Translations under genes and position numbers: made by a program
DNA from: Thiohalomonas denitrificans
GTDB taxonomy: Bacteria > Pseudomonadota > Gammaproteobacteria > Thiohalomonadales > Thiohalomonadaceae
Length of the DNA stretch: 64,000 bases
NCBI RefSeq assembly: GCF_900102855.1
Contig: NZ_FMWD01000002.1
Span: 124,001 to 188,000, forward strand
Reading direction: 5' to 3'
In this document: piece by piece, positions 53,729 to 63,644 of the stretch
Layout of the letters: every line of letters begins with the position of its first letter
Position numbering within the stretch: the stretch's first letter is position 1
Notes under the pieces: generated by a model
The model's input: only the letters and a program-made list of their open reading frames with translations
What the model was told of the DNA's origin: nothing
The model's database searches: none

Positions 53729-53871
53729 GCAGCGCGATTTTCCTCAAGCCGGAAGCGAGTCCAAGTTTATCAGCGGCTGACCTTGTGGACTATAGATGCA
53801 CGGGGAAAGACGGTTGCCTGCCTGGTAAAGTGCACTAGACTCGAGGGCAGACAAACCGGAGGGGCAAGGGA

Positions 53872-53961
53872 ATGGTTTTCAAGGCACTGGGATGGGGTGC
53901 GTTCATCATCTTTCTTATCGGGCTGCTGGTAGTGATTGGTCTGCTCGCCCTTATCTTTTAG
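53872..53961 (+). CDS. 29-residue single-helix membrane protein
   Basis: Short frame MVFKALGWGAFIIFLIGLLV and nine further hydrophobic residues, ending in TAG. GGAGGGGCAAGGGA precedes the ATG at a suitable distance. The whole sequence is one membrane helix with a Lys at residue 4. It lies just upstream of the NlpC/P60 gene on the same strand. It resembles small membrane subunits in size only; function unknown. Confidence 0.5.
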   Translation: MVFKALGWGAFIIFLIGLLVVIGLLALIF

Positions 53962-54029
53962 CCGGGCAGAGCCATTTTCTGGAACGATTCGTGAACCGGT
54001 TCAACGCTTTTCGCCATGGCATGGGGATG

Positions 54030-54485
54030 ATGGTGGAAATGCGAACCGCGATTTCCGTACTGTTGGCCGGAATGCTCCTGGTTGGCTGCACTCTTCAGCC
54101 AACACAGCAGAGTGCCCCCCCTGATGATCCGGTGATAAGTATCGCCGAAAGGCAAGTCGGCAAGCCCTACCATTACGGTGGCCATTCACCCCGAAGCGGC
54201 TTCGACTGCAGTGGGCTCGTCTGGTATGCCTACAGCCAGGCGGGCTTCGAGGTACCGCGCACCACCGCTGCCCAGTTCGCCGCCACCCATCCGGTGGGCC
54301 AGACCGGTCTGTTACCCGGGCATGTGCTCTTTTTCCGTATCGACGGCAAACCCTCACACGTCGGCATCTATGCCGGAAAAGGGCGTTTTCTGCATGCCCC
54401 TTCCAGCGGAAAGCATGTCAGCTACGAGTCACTCTCCAACCCGTACTGGCAGGCACGACTGATCAAGGCCGGGCGCTTCCGCTAA
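54030..54485 (+). CDS. NlpC/P60-family cell-wall lipoprotein
   Basis: Probable murein endopeptidase of 151 residues, starting MVEMRTAISVLLAGMLLVGC with lipobox LVGC (Cys20). The NlpC/P60 catalytic triad is visible: Cys60 in FDCSGLVWYAY, His110 in KPSHVGIYAG and His122 in RFLHAPSSG. VGKPYHYGGHSPRSGFDCSG is the family signature. Several ATG codons lie close together (54021, 54030, 54039), so the start is uncertain. A perfect 12-base stem (54467-54478 / 54484-54495) overlaps the stop codon, but lacks a T-run. The genes on either side are respiratory; a functional link is not evident. Confidence 0.85.
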   Translation: MVEMRTAISVLLAGMLLVGCTLQPTQQSAPPDDPVISIAERQVGKPYHYGGHSPRSGFDCSGLVWYAYSQAGFEVPRTTAAQFAATHPVGQTGLLPGHVLFFRIDGKPSHVGIYAGKGRFLHAPSSGKHVSYESLSNPYWQARLIKAGRFR

Positions 54486-54495
54486 GCGCCCGGCC
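54467..54495 (+). terminator. Hairpin overlapping the end of the NlpC/P60 gene
   Basis: Perfect inverted repeat GGCCGGGCGCTT / AAGCGCCCGGCC with a 5-base loop across the stop codon. No T-run follows on either strand, so it is at best an atypical terminator or a transcript-stability element. Confidence 0.4.
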
Positions 54496-54552
54496 GGACA
54501 GCATCGCGCGGACTACAACACTCCTCCCCGCTCCGAACCGCTGCGCAGCTGA

Positions 54553-55044
54553 TCAGTGGCTGTGCGTGTCTTTGGTGCCCCCGACCAGACCCGGGAACCG
54601 TCCCCCGGCAAAATCCTGGTGGCAGCTCTGGCAGGAGCGAGTCATCTCTTCGAAATAGAAACGCTCCAGTGCCGGATTTTCCTGTTTACCCGCCTCGGCC
54701 AGATGCGCCGCCAACTCGTGAAACTCGCTGTCGGCCTCGATGAAATGCTGGGGGAGAGTACCAATCTCTTTCCGCTGAGCGGCACTGAGCTTCTGCTTGA
54801 GGACAAAGCTGTCGTAAATCTCGTGCGCCCGCTCAGCAACCGCGTGGTGCTCTCCGGTAATGATGGCGGTGTGCAGTGGCCCCATGGCAGACGCCAGCAA
54901 CTGCATCTCTTCAACCAGTATCTGCCGCGTCTCGGGCGACAACCGCTCGGTCACTGTTTCCTGCGCACTAACCACGGAAGTGGCAGACAGCAGCAAAGCC
55001 GCTGCGAACGATGTGCGCTGAAACAGGCCTTTCTTGCTCTTCAT
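54553..55044 (-). CDS. Cytochrome c'-like monohaem protein
   Basis: 163 residues with signal peptide MKSKKGLFQRTSFAAALLLS. One CxxCH motif (Cys138, Cys141, His142) lies near the C terminus in EEMTRSCQSCHQDFAGGRF, as in four-helix cytochrome c' and c556 proteins. The rest is helical, with a His-rich segment (TGEHHAVAERAHE, EFHELAAHLAE). Cytochromes c' bind nitric oxide, and the location beside nirS is suggestive, but it could also be an electron carrier. No terminator seen. Its start is followed upstream by a region without genes. Confidence 0.75.
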   Translation of the reverse strand: MKSKKGLFQRTSFAAALLLSATSVVSAQETVTERLSPETRQILVEEMQLLASAMGPLHTAIITGEHHAVAERAHEIYDSFVLKQKLSAAQRKEIGTLPQHFIEADSEFHELAAHLAEAGKQENPALERFYFEEMTRSCQSCHQDFAGGRFPGLVGGTKDTHSH

Positions 55045-55726
55045 GATGAATACTCTCCCGGTTCACAAAATGGACGCAGGGCCCGGCTCGCTGCCGATGT
55101 TTATTCGATGCAGTCCGTCAAGGTGCCGCGAACAGGCCTCTGGTCGATCGATGTTTTTGACTAACATACCGTAGAACGATTTCAATTCCGATTCGTTCCC
55201 GCTTTCTATCGCCACAAGCGCACAGATTTCCAGGCTGGCTGCGATTCTGGAATCCGGCTCAGATTGCGACCTTTCGGGCATGCAACAATGCACAAGTGGA
55301 AACGGCTGCCAATTCGAACCAGACCTGCCGCAGGGAACCTTATTTGCAATATCGAGGGCTATACACTCCCGGAACTTGAGTGCTTGCTGGCTACACCCGT
55401 CGGCACCTGGAGTCACGTCTGTACCGGGCACGGTGCCCGATGGCGGACAGAGTTGGAGCCGGAAATGAACCGCCGCGTTCAACAGAGGAATCCGACAGAA
55501 AGGCCAGGAGGAGGCGTGCACGGTTTCGAGCGGACCCGCCGGGCCGGCCTTGACGCACCCGCTCTCTGATACAACGCAGGCGTCACCGAATGCCGACTCG
55601 GCCACTATGTGGCGGCCAAAACGTGCTTTCGTCCGAGCCTCGACCGATCCGCGCTGGCCACAGCTGGCAACTACGACATGGGGCTGATCGCTCCAGGCTC
55701 CTGGGAGCCTTTCCGAAAACAGGCTC
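55045..55726. other. Intergenic region, about 680 bases, without a convincing gene
   Basis: It lies between the cytochrome c'-like gene and the end of nirS, both on the minus strand. A 231-codon minus-strand frame (55063-55758) overlaps the end of nirS, has an atypical composition and no family likeness; a 101-codon plus-strand frame overlaps it. I would not call either. The region could contain a promoter for the cytochrome gene. Confidence 0.4.

Positions 55727-55727
<1 letters not shown>
55704..55727. repeat. Short hairpin at the end of nirS
   Basis: GGAGCCT-(10 bases)-AGGCTCC overlaps the nirS stop codon. No T-run is present, so it is a weak terminator candidate. The sequence GGAGCCTGTTCGGAA also occurs after fis (28651-28665), with TTTT inserted in the copy here. 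Confidence 0.4.
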
Positions 55728-57517
<1,790 letters not shown>

Positions 57518-57696
57518 TTAGCAGCGGAATTTGCGGGCTCCATGCTCGAGGCACCGCCAGACGCCAGGTAAATCACTATTATCAGCGTTCAAAAGGAAAC
57601 GCTTTCTCTGGTTGGCGCCTGGGCAGGAGGCGGGAACGCCGGCTACTCTTTGGCTATACAAGAGGTTCAGCCCGTCTTTAAACTGCGGAACAGGGA

Positions 57697-57918
57697 ATGC
57701 AGGAGCAAACCAAGCCCACCCGGGGTCTGCCCTTCTGGCAGCGAATCCTGATCACGATCGTCGCGATGTTGATCGCCAGCTTTCTGTTCGGGCAGATTTG
57801 GCAGGCGATCTTCAACACCAATATCCCCAGCTTTGTCGCCGGTATTGTCGGCGGTCTTTTCGCCCTCCCTGTCTGGGAGGCGCTCAAGCGGATGCGCATC
57901 GATTTGAGCCGCCGCTAG
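57697..57918 (+). CDS. Small two-helix membrane protein
   Basis: 73 residues. Two hydrophobic stretches are visible: WQRILITIVAMLIASFLFGQIW and SFVAGIVGGLFALPVWEAL, with basic residues at both ends (RMRIDLSRR). GGAACAGGG directly precedes the ATG. Not recognised; probably real because its composition and start signal fit a gene. It is divergent from nirS by 236 bases and is followed by the DUF3617 remnant. Confidence 0.55.
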   Translation: MQEQTKPTRGLPFWQRILITIVAMLIASFLFGQIWQAIFNTNIPSFVAGIVGGLFALPVWEALKRMRIDLSRR

Positions 57919-58017
57919 AATCAGGACAGATGAACCACCATCCAATTGCAACAGAGGCATCCGGCGCCGGCCCATCTATCCTGTCGAAGAGGCGACACGC
58001 TGAAACAAAGATTCGAC

Positions 58018-58665
58018 GTGAAATCGGGATTTTCCCTGACCGCAGTACTGGCCATTTGCATCATCGGTTCCGAGGCACTCGCACAACCGGATATGCGTCC
58101 GGGCTTGTGGAAACACCACTTCACCGTAACGTCGCAGAGCGGAGAGGTGGAAAGCGCCATGCGCGAAATACAGCAGCAACTGGCGAACATGCCGCCCCAA
58201 CAACGCAAGAGAATGGAACAGATGATAAAGGCTCAAGGCGTCCAGTTCGGGCCCTCCGGCCAGAGTGTAAAGCTCTGCGTCAGCGAAGAGAAAGCCGCGC
58301 GTGGAGAGATGCCGCAAAGGGATGGCTACTGCACTCAGGAAATCATCGAGCGTAGCGGCGATACCATCAGGATCCGGTATCAGTGCGCCGACGAACCACC
58401 CTCCAGTGGCGAAGGCGAAGTCACCTTTGCAAGCCCCGACCGCCTACTCCCCTGCGCGCGGCCGCTCGACGCCGGTAAGGCTCGATTCCCCGGAGCCCCC
58501 GTTTCGGGGGACTACGCTAAAAGATCCGTCGGTTTCCAGCACAACTGCCTCAACCTCGTTCAGTGTCGCCACCCCGGCGGATCGTACCGCTGCCCGAACC
58601 TCGTCTTCAGTCACCCTGGCCGATACCAGCGCCGCCTGCAGAAAGCTTCCGCGATAGAGCAATAG
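58018..58665 (+). pseudogene. DUF3617-family gene truncated at its 3' end
   Basis: A GTG-start frame with signal peptide (VKSGFSLTAVLAICIIGSEALAQ) and the DUF3617 pattern RPGLWKHHFTVTSQSG, QSVKLCVSEEKAARGEM, DTIRIRYQCADEP and GEGEVTFASPD. The family domain then stops at about base 58440. From 58444 the frame reads the antisense strand of the DUF421 gene, whose stop codon lies exactly there, giving about 70 unrelated residues. The family normally continues with another 30-40 residues ending in a Cys. So the 3' end was lost, probably when the DUF421 gene was joined here by deletion or insertion. It might still be translated as a chimera. Confidence 0.7.
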
Positions 58666-58974
58666 CGCGGGCTCACCGGTGACCAGCCCACGGAACCAGC
58701 GGGCACGGACACTGGACCAGGTGACTGCATACTGCACACCGATCAACAGGGCAAACGCCAGCGCCCCCTGGGCCAGGGCCACATTCTGATTGAGCAAAAT
58801 AGTCGCCAGTGTCGAGCCGAGTGCGACCGTAACCACAAAGTCGAAAGCGTTCATCTTGGACAGGGTGCGCCGACCGGAAATGCGGAGCAGGAAAACCAGA
58901 CTGATGTAGGCCAGTACCCCGATCACCGCGGTTCGAAGCAGAGCCGATCCACTGCCCAGCATGTACTCGTCCAC
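58444..58974 (-). CDS. DUF421 (YetF-like) membrane protein
   Basis: 176 residues. Three membrane helices at the N terminus (LLRTAVIGVLAYISLVFLLRISGRRTLSKM with the RxSGRRTLSxMNAFDFVVTVALGS motif) and a cytoplasmic DUF421 domain (LVTGEPALLLYRGSFLQAALVSARVTEDEVRAAVRSAGVATLNEVEAVVLETDGSFSVVP). The TDGSFSVVP end is normal for the family, so the gene looks complete. Its stop codon lies against the point where the DUF3617 gene is broken. Role unknown, with members linked to spore or stress proteins in other phyla. Confidence 0.85.
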   Translation of the reverse strand: MDEYMLGSGSALLRTAVIGVLAYISLVFLLRISGRRTLSKMNAFDFVVTVALGSTLATILLNQNVALAQGALAFALLIGVQYAVTWSSVRARWFRGLVTGEPALLLYRGSFLQAALVSARVTEDEVRAAVRSAGVATLNEVEAVVLETDGSFSVVPRNGGSGESSLTGVERPRAGE

Positions 58975-59042
58975 TTGGCCTCCTGCCTCTCTCCGAGATG
59001 TCGCCGCATCATCCTGTTATCGAAAATCCCTGAATCGTGAGA

Positions 59043-59486
59043 CTAGTGTACTGTTGCATGCTTGTCGGTGCTTTCAGCGAGTCGCTGGCCGGCCAGACCG
59101 CTCCTGCGCATCCATGCGCCCGCGGCATTTGTGCATCCATGCACATCATGCAAGGCGCGTTTCGCAGGGAATGGCGCGCCCTTTGAAGTGCAGGGACGCA
59201 CAAATGCCGCGGGCGCATGGATGCGCAAGAGCGGCCCAAGAAACGCAACGCCGCAGATGGCCGGCCAGCGGCTCGCCCGGAGGGAGCCCCCCAAAAACGC
59301 CATGACGGCGTTGCGGACTCCGTCCCTGGAGTCCGCCCTTCGGGCCAGCCTTCGGCTGTCCGAATCCGCTCCCGGCGGATTCGTGCAGCGCTTGACAAGG
59401 GAATGACCATTACCTGCGCGCTGCGCCTTGTCCTGACGTTTTTGGGGGGCTCTGAAAGTATCGCCAAGCATGCAACAGTACACTAG
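59043..59486. mobile_element. MITE-like element of nested palindromes
   Basis: A 444-bp non-coding element. Its ends are perfect inverted copies of 22 bases (59043-59064 and 59465-59486), extending to 35 bases with three mismatches. If the outer CTAG is a target duplication, the terminal repeat begins TGTACTGTTGCATGC. Inside are three more inverted pairs: 59078-59095 with 59258-59275 (17 of 18), 59106-59134 with 59198-59226 (29 of 29), and 59285-59299 with 59437-59451 (15 of 15), plus short hairpins around 59313-59336 and 59361-59382. No transposase frame is present. Open frames across it are shadows of the palindromes. Confidence 0.8.
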
Positions 59487-59618
59487 CCACCATCCGCACA
59501 CCTTGCACAAAAACACGATAAGGGGCCCTGTTTTTTTGGCCTGCCTTACCATACATCAAGGATCATTTTCCAGTTTTTGGCTATATTACCGGCGATCCCA
59601 AAGCAAAAGAGGAAACCA

Positions 59619-59732
59619 ATGGAATCGACCATCAAAAGTGCGTCCAATATTTTCACCGTCTGCACGTTGCTGGGCATGGGCGCCCTCGGCATGGTGTCTG
59701 CCGCTACCCTGCTGTGGGTCGCGCTGCTCTGA
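59619..59732 (+). CDS. 37-residue single-helix membrane protein
   Basis: Frame MESTIKSASNIFTVCTLLGM and 17 further residues ending WVALL, stop TGA. AAAGAGGAAACC precedes the ATG with good spacing. One hydrophobic helix of about 25 residues. It begins 130 bases beyond the MITE-like element. A GC-rich inverted stretch with CCTTTT follows at about 59780-59798 and could be a terminator. Unknown function. Confidence 0.5.
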   Translation: MESTIKSASNIFTVCTLLGMGALGMVSAATLLWVALL

Positions 59733-60007
59733 TCCGTTCGACTGCCGGGCTTTGTCCGGCCGTCACCGATGATCGGTCCGCGGCCGGCCCGGCCTTTTAA
59801 TCATCGGCGCTCCTACAGGTCCCGGAGAGAGATACGTCTCCTTTCGTGATCGAACGAACAAACATCGCACGCGCGTCAGTCTCCCGTTACCCGAAGCCAC
59901 TGCACTGGGTGTTGTCCTGTTAGAGGCACTGGATGCGGAGACTGATTGCTGCGGCGAGCTCTAAAGATCTCTTGTCCGATCCGGAAAGTTGCTCCGGCGC
60001 GCGGCGA

Positions 60008-61030
60008 CTATCCCGGAAGCGATTCCAGGGAGTGCGCGGTGGCAGATTCCGGCTTTGCACTGGCCGATGCAAAGTGTTGGCGAACGTACGCAATACGCTG
60101 CGCAATCGTCATGCGCGGCGCCTCCGGGAACGCTTCTATGCGGCGAAGTCGCGGTAACAGTCCTGCACCATTTGCGAGTTGAATGGTCAGCCCCGGCCGT
60201 GCATTCAGCTCCAGCAGCATTGGGCCGTTCCGCCGATCCAGTACGAGATCGACCCCCAGATAGCCCAGGCCGGTCATATCTGCGCAGGCACAGGCGAGTT
60301 CGAGTAGCGTAGGCCATTGCGGGACCCGCAACGATTGCAGATCCCTGCCGGTATCCGGATGTAAAAAGACGGGTTTGTTCTGCTGCACCGCACGCACCGC
60401 AGCGCCGCTTGCGATATCGATACCGACCCCGACCGCCCCCTGGTGCAGATTTGCCTTGCCGTGTGACACAGCGCAGGAAAGCCGCATCATCGCCATCACG
60501 GGAAATCCCCGGAACACGATGATCCGCACGTCGGGCACGCCTTCGAACGAGTAGTCCCGCAGTGAATCGTCCGCTTCGATCAGCGCCTCGAACACAGCAA
60601 CATCAGGGGAACCACTCAGCGAAAACAGGCCGGCCAGGATGTTGGAAACGTGCCGTTCCAGATCACGCAGGGTCAACTCCTGGCCATTGGAACGATAGAA
60701 GACCCCCTCCTCTACGCGCGAGACCACCAGGATCCCCTTGCCGCCGGAACCCTTGGCGGGTTTTATGCAAAAGCTGCCCAGACCGCCAACCAGCGTTCCC
60801 GCGCGGGTCACGTCATGCTGATGTTCAATCACCCCTAGGAGTTCCGGCGTGGTGACACCGTGATGCAACGCCAGGCGCTTGGTCTTCAACTTGTCATCCA
60901 CCAGAGGATAGAGAGCGCGTGGGTTGTAGCGACTGATATAGGAGATGTTGCGCCGGTTCATACCGAGGATGCCTTGCGCTGAAAGATGCCGGAACGGCAG
61001 CAGACGACTCAGCCGCTGCCACACCATCAT
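60008..61030 (-). CDS. ATP-grasp ligase, alpha-L-glutamate ligase-related (RimK-like)
   Basis: 340-residue cytoplasmic ATP-grasp enzyme. Visible features: DDKLKTKRLALHHGVTTPEL, FCIKPAKGSGGKGILVVSR (ATP-binding lysine and glycine loop), RIIVFRGFPVMAMMRLSC, and LGVDLVLDRRNGPMLLELNARPGLTIQ, the metal-binding Asp, Glu and Asn of ATP-grasp enzymes. The family is called alpha-L-glutamate ligase-like. The substrate is unknown. Its start overlaps the stop of the 7TM gene by four bases (ATGA), showing translational coupling, and it is the third gene of a three-gene operon. Confidence 0.88.
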   Translation of the reverse strand: MMVWQRLSRLLPFRHLSAQGILGMNRRNISYISRYNPRALYPLVDDKLKTKRLALHHGVTTPELLGVIEHQHDVTRAGTLVGGLGSFCIKPAKGSGGKGILVVSRVEEGVFYRSNGQELTLRDLERHVSNILAGLFSLSGSPDVAVFEALIEADDSLRDYSFEGVPDVRIIVFRGFPVMAMMRLSCAVSHGKANLHQGAVGVGIDIASGAAVRAVQQNKPVFLHPDTGRDLQSLRVPQWPTLLELACACADMTGLGYLGVDLVLDRRNGPMLLELNARPGLTIQLANGAGLLPRLRRIEAFPEAPRMTIAQRIAYVRQHFASASAKPESATAHSLESLPG

Positions 61031-62544
61031 GCGCGTCCGCCAAGCATCGGCTGGAAGCGTCGCAACTCCAGCATGCGGTATCCAGTGTAATTGCCGATCA
61101 ACAGGACAACTGCCATGAACAGGAACTGCAAACCGAGGAAGTTGAAGGTCAAATGACGGACCATGTCATTGCTCATCACGAGATAAGCAAGCAACGCGAC
61201 CAGTAGCGAACCGCCTCCCTGCGTGAGCACCTCCCTGGGGCCCTCCTCCTCCCACAGGATCGACATTCGCTCTATGGTCCAGGCCAGAATGACCATCGGG
61301 AAGAAGGTAATCTTCAGTCCCTCGGTGAGCCCCAGTTGGAACGAAAGTACGGAAAAGGCTGCGATCATGATAATCACGGAAATGATCACGGCCGAGATAC
61401 GGGCCACCAGCAGCAGGTTCAGCCTGGACAGGTAGGAGCGGATCATGAGCCCGGCAGCGACGATGAGAATGAAGCCCACAAGCCCCGTCAGCAGGCTGGT
61501 CTGGATGAAGGCCATGGCAATCAGCACCGGCATGAAGGTGCCGGAGGTGCGCACACCGACAATAATGCGCAGAAACGAGACGATCAGCACGCCCACGGGA
61601 ATCAGTAGGATCCCCTTGAACAGCGCCTGTTCGGATAGCGGAAGACTGTGAATGGAAAAGTCGAGCAGGTTCTGTGCAGCGGGAAACGTGCCCTCCTCAA
61701 GCATCCGGTTGACCGGCACTTCCTGTTCGATCATGGAAAAGCTGAGTCGCGAATTCCGGCCGCCGACGATATCCAGCAGCGGCGCCGAGTAATATTCCCA
61801 AAGCAAGCGATTGGTATGCTGTCCCGACTTTCCGGAACGCATGTCGAATAGCTGGTAGTTTTCGCCCTCGAAAACCTGCAGCAGGTTGACGACTTGCTGG
61901 CGGCGCCGGCCATCCTCTAGATTCAACGCCTGCACTTCCCGGGCGGGAATGCCTGCCATATGAAGCATATCGACCAGCCATGCGCCACGTGGCTTCACCT
62001 GCGTCAGCAGGCTCGCGCTCTGGCTCTGGCGATTGAATTCATGGATCAGCTCGCGGGCCAGTGTGTAAGGGCCAGCGGAGCGCTCACGCGCACGTTCCAG
62101 GATCAGGTTCACAACCGTGGCGTGGGGGCCGTCAAGACGAACCGCGGACATGCGTGGCGCCACGGCTGTTCTGGCTCCCACCGTGTCGGGGTCAACCAGC
62201 ATCTCCACTTGATAGTAGAGCGTCTGTTGCCCCTGCGCCTTGCGAATCGACCACTCAGCCCGGCGGCCCTGCCCGTTCTCGACAAAGGCAAGCCCGTATC
62301 CCGGACTCGCTGTATGCTCGCCGACACGCTCGAACCCGCGCTGTGAGTCGGGAATCGCAAGCGATACCTTCACCGGCTCGCCGAGCGCGACAAAATCCAC
62401 CTGCGCCTCAACAGACCAAATCTGCCTTTTCTCTCCCGGCAGCCACGGGACATCGAACATGGCATATCGATACCACGTCAGCAGACTACCCGTAATCAGC
62501 AGCAGGGTAACCAGCAGATAAAACGGACCACGGCCGGTCGTCAT
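61027..62544 (-). CDS. Membrane protein with inactive transglutaminase domain and 7TM domain
   Basis: 505 residues. One N-terminal helix (FYLLVTLLLITGSLLTWYRY) is followed by a periplasmic part of about 270 residues whose core looks like a transglutaminase: KPRGAWLVDMLHMAGIPAREVQALN. The Cys that active enzymes have after the first Gly is Ala here, so the domain is inactive. The C-terminal part has seven hydrophobic segments from about 305 (GILLIPVGVLIVSFLRIIVGVRTSGTFMPVLIAMAF) to MAVVLLIGNYTGYRML. Iyer and colleagues noted this architecture together with ATP-grasp and retropepsin-like genes. It is coupled to both neighbours by ATGA overlaps. Confidence 0.88.
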   Translation of the reverse strand: MTTGRGPFYLLVTLLLITGSLLTWYRYAMFDVPWLPGEKRQIWSVEAQVDFVALGEPVKVSLAIPDSQRGFERVGEHTASPGYGLAFVENGQGRRAEWSIRKAQGQQTLYYQVEMLVDPDTVGARTAVAPRMSAVRLDGPHATVVNLILERARERSAGPYTLARELIHEFNRQSQSASLLTQVKPRGAWLVDMLHMAGIPAREVQALNLEDGRRRQQVVNLLQVFEGENYQLFDMRSGKSGQHTNRLLWEYYSAPLLDIVGGRNSRLSFSMIEQEVPVNRMLEEGTFPAAQNLLDFSIHSLPLSEQALFKGILLIPVGVLIVSFLRIIVGVRTSGTFMPVLIAMAFIQTSLLTGLVGFILIVAAGLMIRSYLSRLNLLLVARISAVIISVIIMIAAFSVLSFQLGLTEGLKITFFPMVILAWTIERMSILWEEEGPREVLTQGGGSLLVALLAYLVMSNDMVRHLTFNFLGLQFLFMAVVLLIGNYTGYRMLELRRFQPMLGGRA

Positions 62545-63308
62545 TCAGGCACGTCCATTGGTTCGGGAGTATATTTTTGCTGCACAAACTTGCGCGCCAC
62601 ATCGACGACTACGACATCGCGCAGAAAGTTACGCCCCAGCAGCACGGGATAGAGCATGTTTTCACGATTGGTAAGACTGAATTCCGTTTCGTCGGATAAT
62701 CCGCCCACGCGCACATTGAGACGAACCACCGGCCGCCGCTCAAGTTCATCGGAAGACGCCTGACGGATCTTCACATAGCGTACAAGCGGAGTTTCGTAAA
62801 TTTCGCCACCATCCGGGTGCTCTTCATCCGGCAGACGAAACCGGATCCAGTCCCGACTGTCGCGTTCGAAGGGCTGCAGGTCCACGGCATTCAGAGAGGA
62901 CGAAAGTGCTCCCGTATCGACACGCGCCTTGAGGTTTCGATCCAGCAGTTCCAGCCAGGCCCACTCGTTGCGCCCGAATACCGCCTTGCCTTCTTCGCTC
63001 AGCACGAGAGTGGTCTCCCGCGCCGCCGCGGGTTCAGGCGCGGCCTTCTCAGCAGCAGTTAGACGATTCCATTCGAACTGCTCCTCCCGGAAGTGTTCAA
63101 GTTCAGCCAGCAATTCAATCATCTGCTGCTGTTTCTCGATTTGCTTTTCCAGCAAAGCCGATTGTCCCATCAGCACGGAGCTTTGCTCGGCGAGCAACCA
63201 GGAGTGCCGGAGCTGCTCCTGTTCCATCCGCTTTACGGCTTCCTTGTCCACTGCACAACCGGCGCTTGCCACGACAACACTGCACAGCAAGAGAAAAAAC
63301 GTTTTCAT
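62541..63308 (-). CDS. Retropepsin-like (DUF785 / ATP-dependent zinc protease family) lipoprotein
   Basis: 255 residues, first gene of the operon. The signal ends in a lipobox (VASAGC, Cys18). Residues 25-80 form a charged coiled coil rich in Gln and Leu. The C-terminal half holds an aspartic-peptidase core: LKARVDTGALSSSLNA, with the D-T-G-A retropepsin motif at Asp131, ETPLVRYVKIRQASSDE, RLNVRVGGLSDETEFSLTNRENMLYPVLLGRNFL. The historical name ATP-dependent zinc protease is probably wrong, because no metal or ATP site is visible. An envelope location facing the periplasm is inferred from the lipobox. Overlaps the 7TM gene start by four bases. Confidence 0.85.
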   Translation of the reverse strand: MKTFFLLLCSVVVASAGCAVDKEAVKRMEQEQLRHSWLLAEQSSVLMGQSALLEKQIEKQQQMIELLAELEHFREEQFEWNRLTAAEKAAPEPAAARETTLVLSEEGKAVFGRNEWAWLELLDRNLKARVDTGALSSSLNAVDLQPFERDSRDWIRFRLPDEEHPDGGEIYETPLVRYVKIRQASSDELERRPVVRLNVRVGGLSDETEFSLTNRENMLYPVLLGRNFLRDVVVVDVARKFVQQKYTPEPMDVPE

Positions 63309-63644
63309 TATTTATGATTCGCCAACCGACCGTTCAAACCCAAAAATTCATGATCTCGCCACTTTAGCAGTCGGTTAGGCAAACTGTCCCAAACCGAGCG
63401 CACGGAACGCCACTTTCATCCCCTGTACGCGCGGTGGTGAGTCTCGTTATCCGTGGCAGCACCTGATAGCAGTATTACTTTCTTTAAACGGTGGACAGGA
63501 GAGACGCGGGAAATCCCGGAGGTTCATTTGACCGATTGGCCAACAACCGCTCCGAAGACGGATCGAGATTCTCTTGGGGAGACGTATTTCGGAACCAGTT
63601 CACAACTTCAGGTAAAAAATCGATACACCGCATCGGCCGTGAGG
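63309..63644. other. Intergenic region, no gene seen
   Basis: About 335 bases between the retropepsin-like operon and the methyltransferase gene, both on the minus strand. It should contain the operon promoter near 63310-63400. Nothing else was recognised. Confidence 0.35.

Noticed and set aside
59009-59552. Several open frames of 114-169 codons on both strands
   Set aside because: They run through the palindromic MITE-like element, where mirrored sequence yields long open frames on both strands.
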